From Sphagnum compactum (taxonomy: Eukaryota; Bryophyta; Sphagnopsida; Sphagnales), in NCBI GenBank assembly GCA_965153455.1, contig OZ234493.1, forward strand, positions 12,204,213 through 12,268,212: 64,000 nt of DNA. Direction: 5' to 3'. Positions 39,790-53,600 of the stretch are shown here, one piece after another. The notes under the pieces were generated by a model, which had not been told where the DNA came from, did not search any database, and saw only the letters and a program-made list of their open reading frames with translations. The first letter of the stretch is position 1. Each line of letters starts with the position of its first letter. A program made the translations under genes and the position numbers.

Positions 39790-42240
39790 CACTACTAGAA
39801 ATTTTGGGTTTTGCAATTGTCATTTGCAACTAAAATTCAATCCATGCGACACATGCAACTGCAAATTTGTGTAGTTGCCTCAGACAAGTTGCACATGACA
39901 TTCAATTGCATGTGACACTACGTATGCAACATGTATATATGTTGTTAATATACATGCTCATCCATACATACTAATCCAAGTGTAATTGCACCTTATATGC
40001 AACTCTCCTTACAACTACAATGTAGCTAATAAAAATATGACATGTGTTTAAAAATTGAACAACTAGCTTATGGACATGTGTCATTATTTAATTATTTTTG
40101 TATTTTTAAAATTAAAAATTCATTGGATTAATCTCAATCATTAAAGTTTCTACCACTAATATGATGACACGTGGCACACCATGGAACCTTCATTGACCAT
40201 TTGACACGTGTCATTTTTAAACACCAATTATATGATGACATGTGACAATTAAGGCCCATCTATTTTTAATTTAAAAATATTAATTAATGAAATTTAAGTC
40301 GTCAAATTCATGGTTAATAAGATGTTCACAGGTGTTACCTAGGTAGGTAAGTACTTATTAAACCTTATAAGGTAAGTAGGTTTATTTAAGTATGTAAGTA
40401 GGTTGAACACACCTAAGTTTAAGCTATATAGGTAAAATTAAAATAATCCGATTTTATTTTTAAGATTAACCATTTCATAAAGGTCAAGTTTTATTTATTT
40501 ACTCATCCCCAATGGCACTTGGTGTTTTGTTATTTCAAAGATATTACTTCTACTTATATACTGAATTAAATAGAATTGGAAGCCAAAAGATATGGGATAA
40601 AAAATTTCATTGCAAACTTCATGAACCAACTCAGTTGCACATTATATGCAACTAATGTATTAGAGTATAACAGCCAGGGATGGTTTTGTTGCTTCTGGTG
40701 TCCAAACAAAACTTGAAGCCCTCCTTTTGGCGCATCTAACCCACTAAGAATCATCGAAAACAGATTAGAAATGAGAAAGTTATGGCCCTCCAAAGTAAAA
40801 GGGGTAAAAAACTTAGAAAAAAACCATTGAACACTATAAGGCCAATTTTTAAACACCCATAAAGTTCCTTTTATGTTTTTTTTTGCTATTAAACTTCCAT
40901 CATGATTTGTAGAACTTCAGATGGCGCTCCTATAGCATTCTAAATCATTTAAAATGAATAAGAAATAAGAAAGTTATGAAGTTTGAAAATAGGAGCGGTC
41001 CAAAAAAATAAAATAAAATTGTTTTGTAACTTGGAAATTTATTTTTCTTCTTGTTAATTTCTCATTACTCCTTTTCTTTTGCACTTCAAAGATGATTGTA
41101 GAATATTTTTAATAATTATGATTACTTAATGAAAATATGGTTTTAACATTATTATATAGTTTAAACTAGTAATTAGTTTAAGATGTTTGTGTACTTGTAG
41201 GTTAATTCGTGTAGCCTATTTACATTAATATTTAAACATAAATAATAAAATTTAAATATATAATACCTATTGATATTATATATATATTGATTATCATTAT
41301 AATCATAATAACATTTAATTGATAATTATGAATATTCATTATAAATTTAATATTATCATATTAATTGATATTGAATAATGTTTTTGTTTAATCAAATTTA
41401 CATTTTCTGAAAAAGATTCCAAATAAAATAAAATAAAAAAGTTTTACTTACCAAAACAAATATTTAAATATATTTGACAAATAAAATTTAAAAACTTACA
41501 ATATATATTTAAACCATGGTTTAGTTTAGCTTAATTTAATTTAATATAATTTAGTTTAACCATAATTAATTTAGCCATAATTGGTTTGGTTTAACTGAAT
41601 TTAGCCATATTTATTTTAGCCATAATTAATATAGTTTAATTTATTTTAACCATAAATAATTTATCCTAACTTAATTTAACCATAATTAGTTTAGTTTAAT
41701 AAATTTAGCCATGGTTAGTTTTAACTTAATTTAATTTAGCCATAAATATTTTAGCCAAATAAATTTAGCCATAAATATTTTAGCCAAATAAATTTAGCCA
41801 TGGTTAATTTTAACCATAATTATTTTAGCCTAACTTAGTTTAATTATGGTTAATTTAGCCTAATTTAATTTAGCCATGGTTAGTTTAACTTTTTAGTTTA
41901 TTTAACCTAAGTTAGTTTAGCCATGGTTATTTTAGCTTAGCTTAGCTTAACCTAAGTTCACATGGGGTTAACCTTAATATTAGAGGCACATGATATTATC
42001 ATACATAGCCTATGTAGATATATTAAATATAATAATTTAAGTACGTATAAGTTTAGGCCATCATTTTTATGACACGTGTCCATGTTATACACATTTAGTT
42101 GCACACACAATCATATGGCTAAAAATTTATACAAATACCAAATTTACAGTTGCAAACATGACCAAGATAATTGCAAACGATAACCAGTTGCATGCTAGTT
42201 GCATAGTGATTGGTTGCAAATGACAGGATTTTTAGTAGTG
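39790..42240. mobile_element. 2.45-kb non-autonomous CACTA element
   Basis: The left terminus is CACTACTAGAAATTTTGGG and the right terminus, read inward, is CACTACTAAAAATCCTGTC. Flanking triplets TCG and TTG fit a 3-bp target duplication with one change. Both ends carry dense subterminal TTGCAACT/AGTTGCA motifs, as expected of transposase-binding repeats in CACTA elements. The left 650 bp match the fragment at 22966-23609 in inverted orientation. A TTTAGCCATAATTA-type array fills 41515-41955. No transposase is encoded; the 96-codon minus frame at 40566-40856 has no motif. Confidence 0.92.
41515..41955. repeat. Degenerate AATTTAGCCATAATTA array inside CACTA element
   Basis: Around 25 loose repeats of a 10-18 bp unit built from TTTAGCCATRRTTA and TTTAGTTTAACTTAATTTAA. 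The period is irregular. It occupies the right-central part of the element at 39790-42240, the same relative place that other satellites hold in the neighbouring elements. Confidence 0.8.
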
Positions 42241-42405
42241 TTGAGTTATGCACATGTTACAATGTTTTTTTGCTAAATTACAATTTCATTATGTTGAGTT
42301 GTTGGTCCGCTTTGTAAATCATGAGGTGTTAATTCCACTTTTGGACTTCAGCAATTTGGAAATGACAAGTTTGTATAACATCACAAAATGAAACCAAAAC
42401 CAAAA

Positions 42406-44560
42406 CACTATGAAAAAATGGGGTGATTTCTAATTAGCCTTGCAACTAGGTTTTTTAGTTGCAATGACCATTTGTAACTCATTGCAACTCAACGTATTTT
42501 TACATGTGTGAATGCTATCCAATAAGTTGCATGAATTGTAACTAATGTAATGCACCATATGTGCAATTCTAATGTAACTACAATGGAACGTCATGTTAAC
42601 GTTACTTTTCATCAATTTGTCAAAATCTAATATGTGACACTCTAGGAATTTTTGAGTGGAAATTAATATTATTTTGAAATATTGATTTCCACCATCCATT
42701 ATGATTTTTCATTTTATATGGTTTTAGATTGGGACATGTGGCGAAGTTAAAAAGTGTCACATGGCATATTAATTGAAAATTGAAAAATAAAAATAAAAAT
42801 ATATTTAAATAACTAAGTAGGTTGACACATAAACATGGTAGGTAGGTTGATAGGTCCTATCTACTTACCTAAGTAGGTAAATAAAATTAGGTAGGTAGGA
42901 CATACCTACTTACCTATTTAGGTAAGCAAGTAGGTAGGAAAATAGAAAGGTAGGTGAATTATAGAGTAGCCATGTAGATTATTTCTAAAAAAATTATGTT
43001 TTATTTTTAAAGTTAAGTTTTTTTGAATTCATCACACATTGGCACATGTATTTTAATGTGAGCACACAAGAAAGGACACCTTGTTTATATAGTTTGTGGA
43101 ATGGGATTCAAAGATTAAACATATGGATTTAATCTTTTAGTTGCACATTATTTGCAACTAACAAAAACATTTCCTACATTCTTTGTGTTTGTTTGAATTT
43201 TGTAAATGATACATCTAAATAAGTGAATATATAATAATTATACTTATGAATAATCAATTATTTGAAACATTTTTTGAATTAACTTTTTGAACTAATAAGT
43301 TTAATTCAAATAATTTGTTAGTTAACTATCAGATAATTAATGATATGAATTCACATAAAATTTAAATAATTGATCATTTAGATTCCCAAAATTAATTATT
43401 TGGATTATATTATAGTTAATTATTTGAATTAATTATTTAAGTTAGTTATTTGAATTGCTAATTATATTTAGATAATTAACTATTTGAATTTAGAAACTAA
43501 CATACTATTTGAATCAATTACTTTAATTCATCTAATTTTTTAGTTAAATATTTCAAATAATAATATTTGATTTTAGATAATCTATCATCAAATAATTAAT
43601 TATTTGAGTTTCAATTTTTGATCAATTATCTAAATTGACTAACAAATTAGTTATTTTAAGTAGATTGATTAATTCAAATGAATAGTTAATTATTTAGTAT
43701 AATTAGTTAATTAATTTATTTAATTAAAATATTAGTTATTATTTAATAAATAATGAATTTAAACATGAATTTGGGTAGAAGAAATAATTATCAAATAATT
43801 AATTATGTGAATTTTGAAATTGATAAATGATTATTTCAATTAAATATTTTTATTAAACATTTAATTTTAGAAATTAACTAGTCTTTTGATTATTTGTAAA
43901 ATAATTATTTGATTCAATTAACAACTTAGTTTTGAATTAAATTGATTAATTCATATTAAATATTAACTAATATTAAATAGTTGATAAGTTGTTGGAAAAA
44001 TTTATAAAATATTTAAATATGAATTTATAAAATTATTAACTTATTAATAGTTGAACAACAATCACAAAATAACGGAATAAATAATACGTATATAATGGCA
44101 ATTACATAATGGCAACATAGTGGCACAACTAAATGTATCAATGGGAATCCAAATTGATAATTAGTTACAAATGTCGTAATTAATGGGCAATGAAAAATGA
44201 GTATATATGGCAAGATTGTATGTGTTGACAACTATACATTAGTCACAACGTAATTGTTAATTGGGTGCTACATTTACATTACTTGTAATGTGTTTGCCAC
44301 ACACAACTAAAGTACAAGTTGTCAAAAAGTCAAACATGGTTGACTGTGTCTATATGTACGATGTGTACATTACACCATATAGGTGTTCCATTTGAAACTA
44401 AGTAGCAACTATTGTACAATTCCCTAATTTTCAAATGTGACATTTCATTTATTAATTGCATATATATCCATGCTCTAGTTGTAGTGTAGTTGTATATTAA
44501 TTATTTTGAAGCTCTAGTTGTAAGGCAGTGTGGTTTTAGTAGACAAAATTTCTCATAGTG
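42406..44560. mobile_element. 2.16-kb non-autonomous CACTA element
   Basis: The left terminus is CACTATGAAAAAATGGGG and the right terminus, read inward, is CACTATGAGAAATTTTGTC. A perfect 3-bp target duplication AAA flanks it (42403-42405 and 44561-44563). The left subterminal region has TTGCAACTAGG, AGTTGCAATGACC and TTGCAACTCAACG; the right has TCTAGTTGTA repeats. A TAGGTAGGTAGG cluster lies at 42836-42950. No coding region is seen. It starts 165 bp after the previous CACTA element. Confidence 0.92.
43180..43975. repeat. Degenerate AATTATTTGAATTAAT array inside CACTA element
   Basis: Loosely repeated units built from TTATTTGAATTAATTATTT and its complement fill the centre of the element at 42406-44560. 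Because the unit is nearly self-complementary the array can fold on itself. The period is irregular (about 14-20 bp). Confidence 0.7.
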
Positions 44561-47360
44561 AAAGTAAACAAAATTCAAAATCATTGTGTGAAATCAAGGT
44601 AAAGAAGCCTTGCCAATTTAATTAAAAACATCCATAAATACTAGTTATATTAGTAAAAGCCAAATGTGATGAACGTCTAATTTGCAAGTTTGAACAAAGC
44701 CAATGTAAAAGACAATTTAAAATTATGCTCATCAAGTGGAAGAAAATATTTGAAGCAATCATGAAAGATGGAATGCCCATGGAATGGTCCCATATGCAAG
44801 GACAAATGGAACATTATATTTGGCAATTTGAAATGTATCCATGATAATATGAAGAGCACATGGCACAATTGAATTTACTGGGAAATATCACTTTAATGCA
44901 CAATTGAACTCAACTTCCCATTATGATTTAATCACAAAATTCATGATATGGTTGGTGCTTTCATTGGACATTGAGTTTTTTTTGCACTTGAGCATTTGTG
45001 TGACCTCATGGATGATGGGGACATTGTGCATGTTTCAAACACCAATTGTGAAAATATTACAAATATTGATTCTTTTTAACAAACTACACACAATTTGAAC
45101 TCTCATCATTAGTGAAATCCAAAGTCATTTTTATTGTTAGACATTAATGGTTCATAAAATTTGCAAGGTGATTGGGAGCTATTGCATATTTTCCTTCCAA
45201 CAATGTTTTAAGTTCCCATGGGATGGATTGTATCCACTATTGAAAATGTCATTAAATTATTCATGCTAAGGTGCATTTATTCCCCTTCAGCAAAGTCCAC
45301 CGCCTATTAGTTGATTGAATCTTGTAACACCTATCATAATTTATCCACTACCTACGATTTTTATGATTCACTCGTCACTTATTGGACATGTTGATTTGCC
45401 GCTTACAAATGCACCCCTTCACATGGAAGCCTTCCACCTTCAAACTCATTAACAAAAAACTTTCAATGAAATAACATGGGTGTCAATTACAGAAAATTTT
45501 CAACAATGCATATAAAGATGGTTGATGCCATAGAAAGGGGAATCAAGTTCCTCGTAAAGTCCATTGACTTATGAATCCATATGACCATTATGAAAATCAA
45601 AGAACAACAAAACCAATGCAGTTGGATTATTTTAAAATGGGAGACCAACAAATTCAAGTAACACATTCAAAATGATTTCATGTTCAATGAAATTATTGGT
45701 TTGACTAAAGTTACATGGTTGGAAAAAAGACAAGACAAAAATAAACATGTTGAAAATAAGTTGAGGCAAGGGAGACACACAAATATTCCTTGTGAGAAAG
45801 AAAGGTGTGGGAATGTAAGAGAAAATTTCCAAGATTCCCAAATGCTTTCCCACTTTTAAGAATTTGGAATCCTAATTTGTCTTGCTATTTTGGAATGAGG
45901 TTTAAAGGGTCAAACCTTATCCAAATTGACCTTATTTCAGACCATTGGAAGCATTTTGAAAACTAAACATGTAAAATGTGGTCACATTTACATTTGGATA
46001 TTTGAAACATAAGTTAAATGAACAATTGGATGGTTAGGAATCAAAATAATAACTCAACTTTTGACCATTGAAATGTTTAATAAAAGGATCAAATCATTTT
46101 TGATTGAGGAGTGTGATATGATGTTGAAAATCTCTTTTCAAAGCTATAATTTTTATTGTGAAAGCTTTTAAATTAGAATCCATATGAAGGAGTTATGAAC
46201 CAACAAATTAACAATATTCATAACTTGGCAATTTGGGAATATCAAGAATGTGATTTAATCCCACTAGCATTTATAAAGTATATTATAACAAGAAAAGTGT
46301 TGATTCGTTCCAAGTTTGGGGCATGGTGAATTACATGAATGTGTGTTTTTCATAATTCAACTTGTGTATCAATTTGGTTCCAATTTGCAACAACCATTTT
46401 TTTTCTTGATTTGTAAGAGATTGATTTCACTTTGAATTCATTTAAAAAAAGTTCATCTTAGTCCTATCCCAAAACTCCCAAGTCCTATTTCTTTGTGGGA
46501 TCTAGGGAACAAGTCCTAAATTTGCATTCCATTGTGAAATTGGGAATTGATAATGTTCTTTACCTTTGACATCATTTGAGAAACCAAAGGATGTCTCAAT
46601 AACAACCTAGGCACAAGAACAACATACAATGAAATGCATGTTTTTAACAACACATTATGAAACATGTAACATCATCAATTTCATATTCTTGCAATGACAT
46701 TTATAATGTTTATGTAGTTTCACAATTGAAATTAATTTAAAAAAAACATGAGTCAATATTATTGTATAATAAAACACATGACAAATACATATTGAGATTT
46801 TGAATAATTCCAATAACGTAGGAACCTCTTTATATGGGGTTCTTTGTAAAAAGTTTCGTATGTCACTTTTACATGACCATTCTGGTTGTATGGTCATCCC
46901 TAGACCATTCCAAAAACAATTCAAAACTAACTACCTCATTTTCAAGCTTAATTATATCATAATTACTTCTTTTATAACTACCTCCTTTTCCTATTAACTT
47001 TCATAATAACTATCTCCCACCTCTCTTAATAATTACCTCCATTGTATAACTATCTCATTTTTTCCTGCGCACCAACATGGATATATAAAAACAAATTAAC
47101 ACGTGTCTTTTCATGTCCATGAAATGTATATTAATTTAAATTAAATTAAACATTGACATAAATATATGAAAACATAAGAAAAATTAAAATAATTCATCAT
47201 CACTAGCAGAATCTCAGTCTATTCCGGAGCGGGCTACTGATTTTGAAGAAGGCTGCTGATTCCGGACAGAATCAGAAGACTGCTGATTCTGTCGTGGAAA
47301 CACACTCATGACACCCTCGCGCTCATAATGCCCCGTCGCAAGCTTCGCACGCTCATCGCT
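44561..47360. other. AT-rich spacer before the ZFC3H1-like gene
   Basis: No gene is supported over 2.8 kb. Small open frames (44868-44677 minus, 44904-45098 plus, 46924-46655 minus) have no recognisable motif. The last 300 bases become GC-richer and are probably promoter. Confidence 0.5.
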
Positions 47361-47395
47361 TAGGGTTTCGGTTTTTACGTGTCTCTCTCGCGCGC

Positions 47396-47434
<39 letters not shown>
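47361..47434 (+). promoter_or_regulatory. Telo-box and (CT)17 before ZFC3H1-like gene
   Basis: TAGGGTTT at 47361-47368 is followed by a CT repeat at 47401-47434, about 180 bp before the likely start codon. The start itself sits after a G-rich tract (47581-47610). CT/GA runs in 5' UTRs and telo-boxes are typical of broadly expressed plant genes. Confidence 0.55.
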
Positions 47435-47438
<4 letters not shown>

Positions 47439-47615
47439 TTTTGATCCATATTTTCGTAGCGATTTCACAGTTTCTCATCGGAAATTTTGAGTTGCAGCGC
47501 GCGTTTTTGTGGTGATACGGTGGGCAACGTGGGAGAAACACGGTGAGGCATTTTTCGAGCACGGAATTGCGGGCAGAGTAGGGGGGGGGGTGGGGGTGGG
47601 GGTGGGGGGGATGAT

Positions 47616-50600
47616 ATGGGAAACGAGCGGCAGATAGAGATGCTGAGGGCGAAGGTGGTGGCATCCATGCCACTGCGGAAGTCGCAACAGTCGAAAAATT
47701 CCGTGGCAGTGGAGGAGAGGGAGGAGGGTGAGCTTTCGGCGGAGGACGAGGAGTCCTTGGTGCCTGCAATGGTCTCGTCTTCACCCCCACCTCTCCTCCG
47801 TTATTTTTTTTTGTTTCCCCCCGTTTCTTTTACCCCCTCCATCTATTCCAATACTGCCGAAGTCCCGATCAGTTTTCTTTTCTTCGTCTATATATTTTTT
47901 CCACTGGAGGCCTGAGTCTTCTCAAATTTGTAGTCTATGTGTAATTCGTTGTTGCCTATCATATGAGGGATTTTGAAACCTAGTTGTGAATTTCTTGTGG
48001 ACTAGATTGTTAGGGATCGGACTATGCATCTGTGCTGCCTGTCATCATCGCTCTTTTCGTGTGCTGAATCTACTCTGATGGTGCTGAGTTGATTAGGGCA
48101 TATTCGTGGGCGTCGAGTATTGTGGTGGGAACTCACTGTACTAGCTAGGAATGGTCTTAGTGGGCATCGTGGTTGAAGCTTGGGACTCGGCAGACATTGT
48201 AAGTGTTTGTAAGAAGATGGTCTTGTGTGGATGTAATCCGAAAACCCTAATTCTGACTCTTGACTGCAGCAGAGTTTGCTTGTGGGATGTGTATTGTTAT
48301 CAGCTATTTGTTGATGTCTGCAACCTTCAAGCAGTTCGAGAGATTTTGTTCTCTGTGGGAGTGACTTCAGCTCCTTTACACTCTTGAGGAGAGAAGATAG
48401 GAAGTAGATGGTGGTGTATGTCAAGTTATGTAACATAATCTGTTTTGTCTTCTGTTCAGAAAAAGTGTCAGTGCTGTTGCATCCCTAAGCCTGATTTACA
48501 CTTTTTTGAGCCTTTGCTTTCTTATCTCCATGAATGTTTGACAGAAGTTTTACATGTCTTTCTGTGGTTTTCACATTTGTCATTTGTGCTTATGTGCAAT
48601 TTAATTTGCAATGGTGAGTCTGCTGGGGAGAAGAGACTGTTCTGAAAATATTATCCACAACATGAAGGTGGTTGCTGGTAGTGCTTCTGATGCATTCGAC
48701 TCTTGGTGGTGGCAATTAGGGCACACGTGCAGCACCATCTCAAAACAGGATGCCAAAGCTTGAAACACGCACTCAAAGCTCTATTGAGGAGAAGCCTGTA
48801 TTTCCCACAAGTTTCAAGGCGCAAGCTGCACAACCAACAACACAAGTATCAATTGTAAACAAGTCACAGCTGCTCAATATGTTTAGTGCTCCTGCTCCCC
48901 CTTTGGCCTCTCTCCAGGGACCCATGCCAGGTATGTTGAGTTGGTTCTGAATCTGCTATGGTGATCCTCTGTGCACCTCATTTGTTCTTGTATTGCTGAA
49001 GCCAACAAGATTCTGTGTATGGATTGTTGTGCACTTGCGTGCTATAGGTCTGAAGTGGAGAGCTTGCTGCTTTTCTGTGCAGTGAGATATCCAGAGTCAG
49101 CAACAGTTTCCAAGTCACAATCTCAGGTAAGGCAAATCTGTTGGTCACCTTTCTATAAATAATTATTTTCCTGAGACAGGTCAAAGGTTTTTATGATCTT
49201 AGCAAAAGTGGCTATCCACATATCAGCTGACAAGCAGTTGCTGAATGTCAATTCTGAGGCTGTCATTGCTAAGATCTTTGTGGAATGCAACTGTGCAGTT
49301 TTTCCCCACAGACATAGGTTTAGCAAGGCATCAAGGGACACCTATGCAAATTGATGCCAATTCTTTTGGAGGCCAGATGAATTCATCCATGAACAAGCTA
49401 CGTGAAGTTGCACCAGCTGCATCAACGCAACCTGTTATGCCTAGTTTTGGCCATCCTATCACACATGGTATAAAGAGAGGCAGAAGCAGAGAAGCCATAA
49501 CAGCCCCTTTCACGCATAGCAAGGTTGCTCCCCCTGTTGCACCCCGAGTAGGTGCTATTGCCATGTCCTCAGGTACATTTATGTCTCTGCAACTTGTTTG
49601 CATTCTTTTGGTGAACTTGGACAGATACATGTCTGGTCTGGTATGAAGCAATAATTGTGTGGTGACCATGGATGACTTACAGTGTGTGTTTTAAATGGAA
49701 TGTGAGCACTATGAACTTGATGATCCATGCATTAGGTTTTCTCAAAAGGTCATGTTCTTAAAGTTCTCTGTGTTGCCTTAGCCTTCTCGTGCTCCTTGTT
49801 TGGTTTTTTTCGGTTTGGGCTTTGTTATGTTCCTCTTTCTTCTTGGTTTCTCTGGCTATCTCCTTCTCTTTTATGGTTGTCAAGCTAGCAGCATGATGGC
49901 AGAGTCTTACTGTTACCACTGGTCTTGTGATAGAAACTTGGTACATTGATTAATTTGACATTGACTTCCACCCACTGCTGGGAGTTGATGAAGTCTGTTG
50001 GGAGTTTCATGATAGCTGGTCACTACCATACATGTCTCTGTTCAAGGTCATTGAATGTACATGTGGCTATTGCTGTTGTTTGGACCATGCCTCATTTTCC
50101 CCTGTATTTTTTGGGTTTATACTTTCTTTTTCTTTTTCTTTCATTCTTGTCAGCTAATATCTTGTTGCTTTTGAAATCTTAATAACTTATTATCAAGTCA
50201 TTTCTGAATTCCATTCAGGTTGATGTAAATTGTGACTATGGAGAAGATCTCTTATGAAGATATATGTGTATATGCCAGTGTTCATGGAAGAGCAATCTTG
50301 AGGTCTGAAGTCTGAACTTGACTCTGGTTTATGTAGGCCTTCATTCACCACAGCCTGCATCTGCACCTGTGAGTGGGGTGCACAGCGAAGTTGAGGCTTT
50401 TCTTGCCAGTTTGCACCTTCCTGTAGTACATACATCTTCCACCCCATTTAGTGAAGAGAATTTTGTAATAAAATTTGACAGTGACAGCGATAGTGAAGGG
50501 GAGCAGCAGCTGATTAGATCCAACCAGGGTCAATTTACCAGTGCTACCAGTGGACAGCAAAGCACAAGTCTCTCAAGCCAGAGTCCTGCAGACATGAGAT

Positions 50601-53600
50601 CTGAAATTTATCGAATGAAGAAGCAGATAGCTCTTATGGAGCGAAGCAAGGCTAAAACCAACAGCAATAGCAATCTGACCTCTCAGTCTGTTACTCTATC
50701 CAAGAATATTGGCCCTCGCACTGGCACAGTGAATCTGGAGAATCTGCGCCAGCAAATAGCTGCCAAGGAGAATGAGTTGCTTGAGCGTCGCCAACGCCTG
50801 GCTGTCACATCACCTATGGAAAAGCCTCACTTACCAGTTGGAAAGGTTCTGGAACAACGAAATTCAGGTGCTACCAGAGTAGGAGATGGACAAACAAGAT
50901 TAGGTAGTGCTGTCCAGTTGACTCTTGTGGAACAGGCCGTTCAAAACACTGGTGCAGAAGAAGGCAAGCTGGTACCCTGTGGTCCCAGAGCAAGTGTTTC
51001 TGGGTCTGCAATACTCTCTGATGCACGAGGTGTTGAGGGTGATGTCAGGTTGATGTTCCAGAAGTCTGGGGCAGCTCAGACCCTGAAGAGGGCAGCTTCA
51101 GAGGTTTGTCTCTCTGGGGAACTGCACAAGCTTCGTAAAGTGGAGTTGCCATCAGTGAGCCAGCCACAGCACTTACAGAGTTCTACTGCAAAACAAGGTA
51201 AAGGCACACTTGGTGTAGAATCTATTTCATCTACTCAGGCAGATGGGCATGCAATCTTCAAGACCAAGCTTGAAGTTGGACATTTTCCAGTTCACACCCA
51301 TACATCAACCCCAGTAACGAAGAAATCTCAGACACTGTCCACGAGGACAAATCTATCAAATCCATCTGGAGAATCTGCTAGTGTGCCAGCTGAAGACATG
51401 ACATTCCTAGTAGGTTCTCAGGGATCACAAGATACAAGCATAGTCATAAGCTCTACAGGCCAGGCTGTGCGGGCTTCTGTAGAGCAAGGCCCCATAACAG
51501 CGTTTGTTGTCAGTTGCCCAGATTCTGGTTTGAGTAGCAAGGATGGAGTTCTACCAAAGGATGCCCAAGGTGGGGGCTTGAGTCCTTCTGGGCCACAGGT
51601 TTTTGTGGATACCATTCCTGGGGAATCACCAGTGCCACAAGAATGTGGAAATGAACATGCCTTAGGTTTAGAAGCTGAAATTCCATCTTCAACTTCTCAG
51701 CAAATAAATGTGTTTGAACCAGATGCCCCACCACAGGCCACTTTCTCTTCAGTTGGCACCATGATTGAGCTTTCTACTGCAAGTTCTGCTGCAACTCCCA
51801 TTCATGTGGCAGAATCCACTCCAAGCCGTTCTATTCCAAGCACTGTGATGTTGAGCACACCAACTTCCTCCTTGCCAGCAGCAAGGGAGGAAATAAGAAG
51901 GGTTGTACCTAGTTTCACTATCAAGAGTCCAATCTATTCACCTATTACTACAGCAACTGGTTATGATGCAGCAATTCCTTCATTACACCTGCCAGGGTAT
52001 GCTCTGTGGCCACCTTTGCATCAACTTCAGGCTGCAACAAATCAACTAGAGCCATCAGGTATCCATGGTCCCATTTGGAGTATAGATTCTGCAAGAGAGG
52101 GGGGGATGCAGTTGTTACAGCGGCTGCAAGAGGATGAAGATGCTGTGGATAAAGCACTTGAAGAAGCACAGGTGCGCAGACGAAAATGTGAAGTGAGTGA
52201 GCGAGAGGCACGGCGTCTTTACCAGGATGCAAAGACTGCACTTGCCTCAGCTAATGCACTTTGTGATGCACTTCTGCATCAGCGCAAGCTGCTCTCTGCC
52301 CAGCTTCATGCTGCAGAACTTCGAATGCTACAGCTGCCTCCCTTTACAGTGCCCACTGACAGGCAACTAACTTCTGATCATCATGCACAGCTCACTGAAC
52401 TGCCTCTAGAATTTTCCTCAGCTGCATGGACAAATCAACAACAGTCACCATCCAGAGTGCATGTTAAGGGCAATCTGAGGCAGGGAACATGTGTGGAGCA
52501 GGAGGGCCAAGCAATTACCAATTCTCCTCCTGAGGATTGCCAAAGTATGGGGTCAGAGATGACTATGCCTGCTGCTGTTCTCAAGGAAAGCCCCATTTCA
52601 AAGCGTTCTTCAGACAATAGTTCTGGAGGGCATCTGTTGGGACTTCAGATGGTTGCTCCCACTGTTGGAAACCAGGAGGTCCATAGCAATCTGCACCTGT
52701 ACCCAGCACAGAATGTTGCACAGGACAGGCTTAATGTGCAATCTCATGAAATACCTGATCTAAGTCTTGACCATTGGAGGGTCTCAACAGTGGTCAATAA
52801 GAGTGATGGTGTTTCTCCTGTACATACAGTAGTGAAGGATAGTAAGGTTGTCAAGGTCAGGATGCCTGCTGCTGCAGCAGATTTGGAGGGGTTGTGTGAG
52901 GATTCTGGAACAAATGGTTCGGAATGTCAGCGTAGCAGTGAAGAGAAGAATCTCCAGCATCTCACTCAAAATGGTGTGGGTGTTAGCGCACCTATTGAAA
53001 ACTTGCCTGGTGATAGGAGTCAGAAGCCTGTTACACAGTTAGGGGACACAGAGAAAAAAGATTCAGATGAGATCAACACTCCCCCTAACGAACAGGTGCA
53101 ATCAGCAGACAGAGAGCAACCATTGGCAGGTTGGGGTATGGACAAGGATGTTCCTGGGTGTGTGGTTGTGCAGGGTGCAGGAAAAGAGCATCCTATGAGT
53201 GAGGATAAGTTGGGCACATCAGAGACTGCACACATAAGTTTGAAGGAAGAGGATGAGGAAAGGTGTCATGATGACAGACTGCACCCATGTGCTACCAAGA
53301 TTACAATCACACCACTGCAGAATGACATAATCAGTCTGGCCCCAGATAGTCAGTTTGGCAATTCAGATGGTCCTGGTTTTGAAACGAAGGTGAAGCATGG
53401 AATTGCAGAAATTCCTGAAGGGGATGAAGGTTTGGCCTCTTCATTGAGGTTCACTACAGTTTGCCTCAGTGATGGAGGCCAGACAGATGGACAACCTAAA
53501 GGTGAGGTTCACCTTCCATTAGAACATCTAGGAATTGTGTTAGTTGGGCACAACACTGATCATAGTGAACAAAGTATGGTTGTGACAGGGGTTGCTTCTG